Below are positions 58,860 to 64,000 of a stretch of DNA of 64,000 nucleotides, piece after piece. Position 1 is the first letter of the stretch; every line of letters starts with the position of its first letter. The notes beneath the pieces were generated by a model. That model had not been told where the DNA came from. It did not search any database and was given only the letters and a program-made list of their open reading frames with translations. A program made the translations under genes and the position numbers. The DNA comes from Silene latifolia (lineage: Eukaryota > Streptophyta > Magnoliopsida > Caryophyllales > Caryophyllaceae). Where the stretch lies: contig NC_133526.1 of assembly GCF_048544455.1 (NCBI RefSeq), positions 1,690,001-1,754,000 on the forward strand, given 5' to 3'.

Positions 58860-59474
58860 TAAGTTAATATGAGTCTTTATTCTTATGTATGTACTATATA
58901 GGAGTGTAATGTAATTATTATTCTTAGAAGAGGAGAGCGGATTCTGTGTACTATTTCGTGTTTCATTTTGTATCCCATCCCCTTTATGGTACGTTTTGAT
59001 CGACATCTAGAGGTACGGAATTGCACTAATTGATCATGGCTAACTATGTATGCTATTTACATATGGTTTTGATTAAAATGATCTAAAATTCTTGTGTAAA
59101 ACGGTTTTGTAAATTCTAATTAACGGAACATGAGTTATGTATTATTGATGATTAGTAGGAAAAATGAGTTCAAGCATTTCTCATCATCGTACAACACTGC
59201 TACGCAACATGTTTTGTTATCGGAATTACGTAAAATCAAATGAGAAGAATATATTAAAATTGGAGTAACTAGTAAAGTTGCTCCGACCAGATACTTTTCT
59301 TGCTAGTGGAACTTTCCAAAAAAAAAAATATAAAAAAAAAAAAAAAAAATCAGTCCTTGAAAGCTACTAATGGGTACTAAAGCCACTAAAAATGGTATGC
59401 CCTCATATCTATTTTAACTCTGAGTCATTTGTATATCTTTAACTAAAATATTACCTAATAATAACAATAATAAC

Positions 59475-59509
<35 letters not shown>

Positions 59510-59579
59510 CAACAATAGTTGCGGTTTTGGGAGCTCAGATTGTTTCACGGCTTCCCACCAATTTCATGTTGTGAAAACA
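58860..59579. other. Non-coding; ends in a microsatellite
   Basis: 3' flank of the small ORF, then A-rich runs (59318-59350) and an AAT/AAC array at about 59458-59515 next to TAGTTGCGGTTTT. The same TAGTTGCGGTTTT after an AAT array occurs to the right of the copia element at about 62775. Confidence 0.5.
59458..59515. repeat. (AAT)n / (AAC)n microsatellite
   Basis: A run of AAT units with AAC interruptions. A shorter one at 62757-62776 is in the same context on the other side of the copia element. Confidence 0.9.
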
Positions 59580-59852
59580 TGAAGTAGGAAGCCATTGTTG
59601 TATGAAGCTTTGATGATTGATATGATTTGATTAGAGAGAGAAAGTTGTTGTAGAAAGAGAGTAAATAAACTGTGAGTTGTATATTGATTATGAATGAATA
59701 ATTAGTTACAGTTTGTGTTTCTTCTTTATATACAAATGTACAGTGTACTAACTAACATATGCCAAGTCATCGATCCATGTCAATCCATATGCTTGCTTGT
59801 GATTGGTTGTGATTTGTCATCAACCAACACCCTCAGCTTCCTTATTCTCACA
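59580..59852 (-). repeat. 3' LTR of copia element B
   Basis: 273 bp; on the minus strand it begins TGTGAGAATAAGGAAGCTGA. It holds a TATATA-rich promoter region and codes for the last residues of pol in its first 33 bases. Confidence 0.9.
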
Positions 59853-62429
59853 TCCCCCCCTCAAGTTGGGATCTGTTGATAAAAAGTGTAAACCCAACTT
59901 GGAGGCAAAACACATGTGCTGAGAGTGCCCCAGTGGCTTAGTCAAGAGGTCAGCTAGTTGTAAATGGGTTCTGAGATGAGCTGTGGAAATGAAACCTTCT
60001 TGTATCTTGTCACGGACATAATGACAATCAATGTTGATATGTTTGGTCCTCTCATGGAAGACTGGATTGGATGCGATATGAAGGGCAGCTTTGTTGTCGC
60101 AAAATAGAGGTATAGGTACAGGTATAGACACCCTAAAATCAGAAAGCAAGCCATACAACCAGGTTAGCTCTCCAGCAGTGTATGACATCGCCCTGTACTC
60201 GGATTCTCGCCGATGATTTGGAGACATTTTACTTTTCTTGGTTTTCCAGGAAACCAAGGAATTCCCTAAGAAGATGCATTGACCTGTGACAGATCTGCAA
60301 GAAGTTTGGCAACTGCCCCAGTCAGCATCACAATAACCCGTGAGCATTAAATCACTGGTGCTAGGGTAAAATAAAGCTGCTGATGCAGTCCCCTTCAAAT
60401 AACGCAGAACATGGACAGCAGCTTGCAGATGAGGCTCTCGAGGAGAGCTAAGAAATTGACGAGATGCTGAGTAGCATACGACAGATCTGGCCTTGTGAGG
60501 TTAAGGTAGAGTAATTTCCCAATAATGCATCTGTAACTCTCAGGATCAGGAAGTAAAGCTCCTTGATCAATGCTCAACTGCAAGCCTTTTGGCAAAGGAA
60601 ATGGTGCTGTCTTACAGTTTGTCATACCAGCACCTGTGAGTAAATCCTGAACATATTTTTGTTGATTTAAGAGTATACCTTCAGAGTTTCTGGTAACTTC
60701 TAAACCCAGAAAATAACGAATGTCTCCAAGATCTTTGATAGTAAAAGTAGCATGTAATTTGGTCTTGAGAAAATCCAAAAAACATTTGTCTGTCCCAGTT
60801 AAGAGCAAGTCATCCACATAGACCAACACTATGGATATTTTGCCATGGAGTTCTCTAGTGAACAAAGAATAATCATATTTGGACTGTAGGAACCCCAAAG
60901 AGAGTAACAACTTGGTCAAAGCAATATTCCATTGACGAGAAGCTTGCTTCAACCCATATAAGGATTTCTTCAAATGGCATACTTGACCTGCTGAAGCACC
61001 TGAATAGCCCTCAGGTGGTGTCATATAGACCAACTCATCCAAAAAACCATGCAAAAAAGCATTGTTGATGTCTAATTGAGAGATGGGCCATTGTCTAATG
61101 GAGGCAACAGCTAAAAGAACTCTCACAGTAGTAAACTTAGCTACAGGAGAAAAAGTAGCCTTGTAATCTTTCCCTTTGACTTGATTATACCCCTTGGCCA
61201 CAAGTCTAGCCTTGTACCTTTCAACCGTGCCATCTGGGTTATACTTGATTTTGTATACCCATTTGGACCCTATGGGTTTGTGTCCTGATGGAAGGTTAGT
61301 AACTACCCAAGTGCCATTTTTCTCTAAAGCTTCAAGCTCTTTGGACATGGCAGATACCCACAAGGGATCTTGCTTTGCCTGCTTATATGTGGTAGGCTCC
61401 AAGGTCCTCATTACATTGTTGACAGAATGAACCATATGAGCAGGATAGGTAGTAGGATCAAGAAGAAAGAAATTGCTATCAGAAGCAGCATTCCCAGCAG
61501 TATGAGAGACAGAAAGAGTGGGACAAACAAAATCCTTAAGCCATGAAGGAGTAGATCTCATCCTGTGTGACCTGCAGGGATTAGGCGAGAGAACTTTCCT
61601 CAGACACAACAGAGGGAGTGTGAGTATGAACAGCAGAACCATCAGTAAAACCAACATTGAGTGGTGATGCTGACACAGTAGGAGAAATAGGATTATTATC
61701 ATTATCATTGTGATTATTATCATTAGGATTGATATTGTTACTAGTATTTTGTATCTCATTTGAAATGGTAGAAGGAATATTATGTGTTTCATAAGGGAGG
61801 TCCTCAGCTGTGTCAGGAAAGAAATCCAGGTGAGGAACTTGTTGTGACTGAGTTGGTGGTTTTGATTTATATGGAAAGATGTGTTCTTGAAAGACCACAT
61901 CCCTACTAATTATGATTTTTTGATTTTCTAAGTCAAAAAGTTTATAACCCTTTTGCCCATGAGGATATCCTATGAATATGCATCTCTTGCCCTTTGACTG
62001 AAACTTATCCCTCTAACGTCTTGGAATGAGTGCAAAACATTGACAGCCTATGGTCCTGAGATGCTCATAAGCAGGTTGACATCCCAGCAACATTTCATAG
62101 GGAGTCTTCCAAGACAAAAGATTAACAGGAAGCCTATTAATGACATGAGTGGCTGCTAGCAAGCAATCACCCCAGAATCTCTTAGGGAGATTGGCATAGA
62201 GCATCATGGCCCTAGCTGTTTCAACCAAGTGTCTATGTTTCCTCTCAACTCTCCCATTTTGTTGAGGGACACCTGGCACACTTTTCTGATGTAGGACTCC
62301 TCTAGCAGCAAATAAATCCAAGCAAGCACTTTGAATGATTTCAGTACCATTATCACTTCTAACTAGCTTTATAATTTTGTTAAACTGTGTGGTAACTTGA
62401 TTGAAGAAAGTTTCTATGGTCTTGCTAAC
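59820..62429 (-). pseudogene. Copia pol remnant: integrase end, reverse transcriptase, RNase H
   Basis: 62013-62321 is integrase C-terminus (GVPQQNGRVERKHRHLVETA, LPKRFWGDCLLAATHVINRL). A stop at about 62012 and a further frame change near 61600-61900 follow. 60395-61900 has the RT (VERYKARLVAKGYNQVKGKD, LDINNAFLHGFLDELVYMTP, catalytic VLVYVDDLLLTGTD, NLTRPDLSYATQHLVNFL). A frame change at about 60440 leads into 59820-60398 with RNase H (GYCDADWGSC, RRESEYRAMSYTAGELTWLY, TKHINIDCHYVRD). The frame runs through the polypurine tract and stops 33 bases inside the 3' LTR. Not functional as it stands, but the domains are well preserved. Confidence 0.85.
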
Positions 62430-62430
62430 A

Positions 62431-62703
62431 TGAAGTAGGAAGCCATTGTTGTATGAAGCTTTGATGATTGATATGATTTGATTAGAGAGAGAAAGTTGTT
62501 GTAGAAAGAGAGTAAATAAACTGTGAGTTGTATATTGATTATGAATGAATAATTAGTTACAGTTTGTGTTTCTTCTTTATATACAAATGTACAGTGTACT
62601 AACTAACATATGCCAAGTCATCGATCCATGTCAATCCATATGCTTGCTTGTGATTGGTTGTGATTTGTCATCAACCAACACCCTCAGCTTCCTTATTCTC
62701 ACA
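62431..62703 (-). repeat. 5' LTR of copia element B
   Basis: A 273-bp copy matching 59580-59852. Internal DNA to its left begins in the integrase gene instead of a tRNA primer-binding site. Confidence 0.9.
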
Positions 62704-62930
62704 CATGTAAACTTTTATTTTTGTTTTAATGAAAGCTGCGCGCATCCTTCTACAACAATAATAATAATAATAATAGTTGCGGTTTTTATATATAAAAAAT
62801 AATAATGACAATAATAATAAATAAACAATAAGTGATTGAGATGGAGGGAATATTTCTTAATTCGTAAATTGCTTGTTTTTGGTTCCTTTTGCCAGTATAG
62901 CATAAGTAAAAATAGCAATAAGAGGATTAT
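62704..62930. other. Flank with AAT microsatellite
   Basis: Contains an AAT array at about 62757-62776 followed by TAGTTGCGGTTTTT, and further AAT units at 62800-62825. No gene. Confidence 0.5.
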
Positions 62931-63269
62931 ACATCTGATGTACTACCTCCAATTCTATAGTTTCTGAGCATTATAATAAAGTTTTTGAGTTTTGTTTTAA
63001 AGTTTGTGAGTTTCACTATAAAGTTTCTGAGTTTATTCACTTAAACATTAAGCTCAAAAAAATTACAATAAAACTCAAAAACATTACATATAAGTTTAGT
63101 TAAATTTGAGTTTTGATGGAAAAAATATTAAAATTTAACTTATAAACTTTATTATGCTAAAAAAAATACGCATGCTCAAAAACAAATAAAGTTTGAGGTA
63201 ATAAGCTCAAAAAAAATACATATATGCTCAAAAAACAAAAAATTTGGAGGTAGTACATCCGATGTATGT
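62931..63269. mobile_element. MITE with ACATC(G/T)GATGTACTAC TIRs, copy 2
   Basis: 339 bp with inverted ends ACATCTGATGTACTACCTCC and GGAGGTAGTACATCCGATGT. The interior is a stutter of AGTTTNTGAGTTT and GCTCAAAAA words. Same family as 49947-50201. Confidence 0.75.
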
Positions 63270-64000
63270 TCCTTTTTCTCGTAAAAATAGAGAAAGGCTA
63301 TATGTTCTATCAGGCTTAATTCAGCTTTTTTCATTTTTGCTCAGCGGAGTCAGCGCTATCTAGTTCAGTTTAATTCAACTCATCTCTTCACAAATTAACT
63401 CTTACTTCAGCTTTATTCAATTTAGCTCGCGATTCCATTCAATTAAGATTACTTCAGCTCAACTCCATTAAATTTAATTCAGCTCCTTTGAGCCAAAAAG
63501 AACAGGGCCTAACTAGTTGCGTACATGGCATTATGCCAATACCTCATATGCATTATTTGCAATTTGGTTGGATAATTGCAAAATCTAAACCCTTAATCAT
63601 ATCATTTGTTAAGTCCATTAGATCTTGACGTAAAAATGTCCCAAGTATATAAGGAAAGATTGATGCCAAGACGATTGTGAAATAAACTTAGAATGTAGTT
63701 TACTTAAGTTTAATTATAACCTTTTCCTAACAAATATACAAAATTATAAAACGTTCACTAATACGGTGAAAAAAAAATGACCTGAAAAGGTAGATTAATC
63801 TCGTCTTAATTTTGGTTGATTAAGACACAAACCTCAAAACAAAAATCGGAAGCCTCCAGGAAATTTCTTGACCATCACATGTATGGACGTGACATTTTTT
63901 TTGTATAATGTATGGTGTACTAGTAGTAATAACTAGGAGTAATAACTAGATCTGTCAAACAGGTTGGGCTAAATACGGGTCAGAGAAAGGTTTATGTCAT
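63270..64000. other. Non-coding; GAGCTGAA repeat copy 2
   Basis: 63310-63510 is an inverted relative of the repeat at 54575-54780 (TTCAGCTC words, AAGAACAGGGCC end). The remainder is unassigned AT-rich DNA with no supported gene. Confidence 0.45.

Larger units (their letters stand above)
59580..62703 (-). mobile_element. Young Ty1-copia element with 5' internal deletion
   Basis: Two 273-bp LTRs, 59580-59852 and 62431-62703, with no difference noticed by eye and TG...CA ends (TGAAGTAGG...TTCTCACA on the plus strand). The polypurine tract (minus strand TTGAGGGGGGGA) abuts the left LTR. On the right, the 5' LTR joins directly to integrase coding sequence: primer site, gag, protease and the start of integrase are missing. 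No target duplication is evident (aaaca left, catgt right). Identical LTRs imply a very recent insertion of an already deleted element, or a deletion after it. Confidence 0.85.

Overview
The window is plant nuclear DNA. It has GT-AG introns, plant gene families (VAP27, Sec14/SFH, UGT91-type glycosyltransferase), Ty1-copia and L1 retrotransposons, Helitrons and several MITE families. AT-rich spacers with the recurrent motif ACTCCGTA/TACGGAGT suggest a Caryophyllales (Amaranthaceae-like) eudicot; that placement is inference from style, not a search.

Layout. 1-3890: 3' end of a Sirevirus-type copia element (a frameshifted envelope-position ORF, three polypurine tracts, 3' LTR). 3891-9727: a minus-strand Ty1-copia element with nearly identical LTRs but broken gag-pol. 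9728-22286: gene-poor, AT-rich DNA with a Tourist MITE, Helitron-like termini, a 150-bp tandem repeat and a perfect (GTT)193 microsatellite. 22287-25346: a 5'-truncated L1-type LINE with an RNase H domain. 27106-28025: two MITEs. 28452-29689: a broken UDP-glycosyltransferase gene. 30902-35712: three tandem minus-strand paralogues with a degenerate dsRNA-binding-like fold, the least familiar genes here. 39076-43311: a complete eight-exon VAP27 gene. 43954-46636 and 47805-51722: two tandem eleven-exon Sec14-like (SFH) genes, reconstructed exon by exon; the second is loaded with a MITE, two nested SINEs and an LTR fragment in its introns. 52449-55549: two small Helitrons, a Stowaway MITE and a TIR element. 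58470-58859: an unrecognised small ORF. 59580-62703: a young copia element with a large 5' internal deletion.

How the genes relate. VAP27 proteins sit in the ER membrane and tether it to other membranes by binding FFAT-type partners; Sec14/SFH proteins exchange phosphatidylinositol and phosphatidylcholine. The VAP gene and the two SFH genes are convergent neighbours in related membrane-lipid processes, but nothing in the sequence shows co-regulation. The three dsRBD-like paralogues form their own tandem cluster. Most of the remaining DNA is transposon-derived. Exon boundaries were read by eye and agree with reading phase and with the paralogue comparison; transcripts would be decisive.
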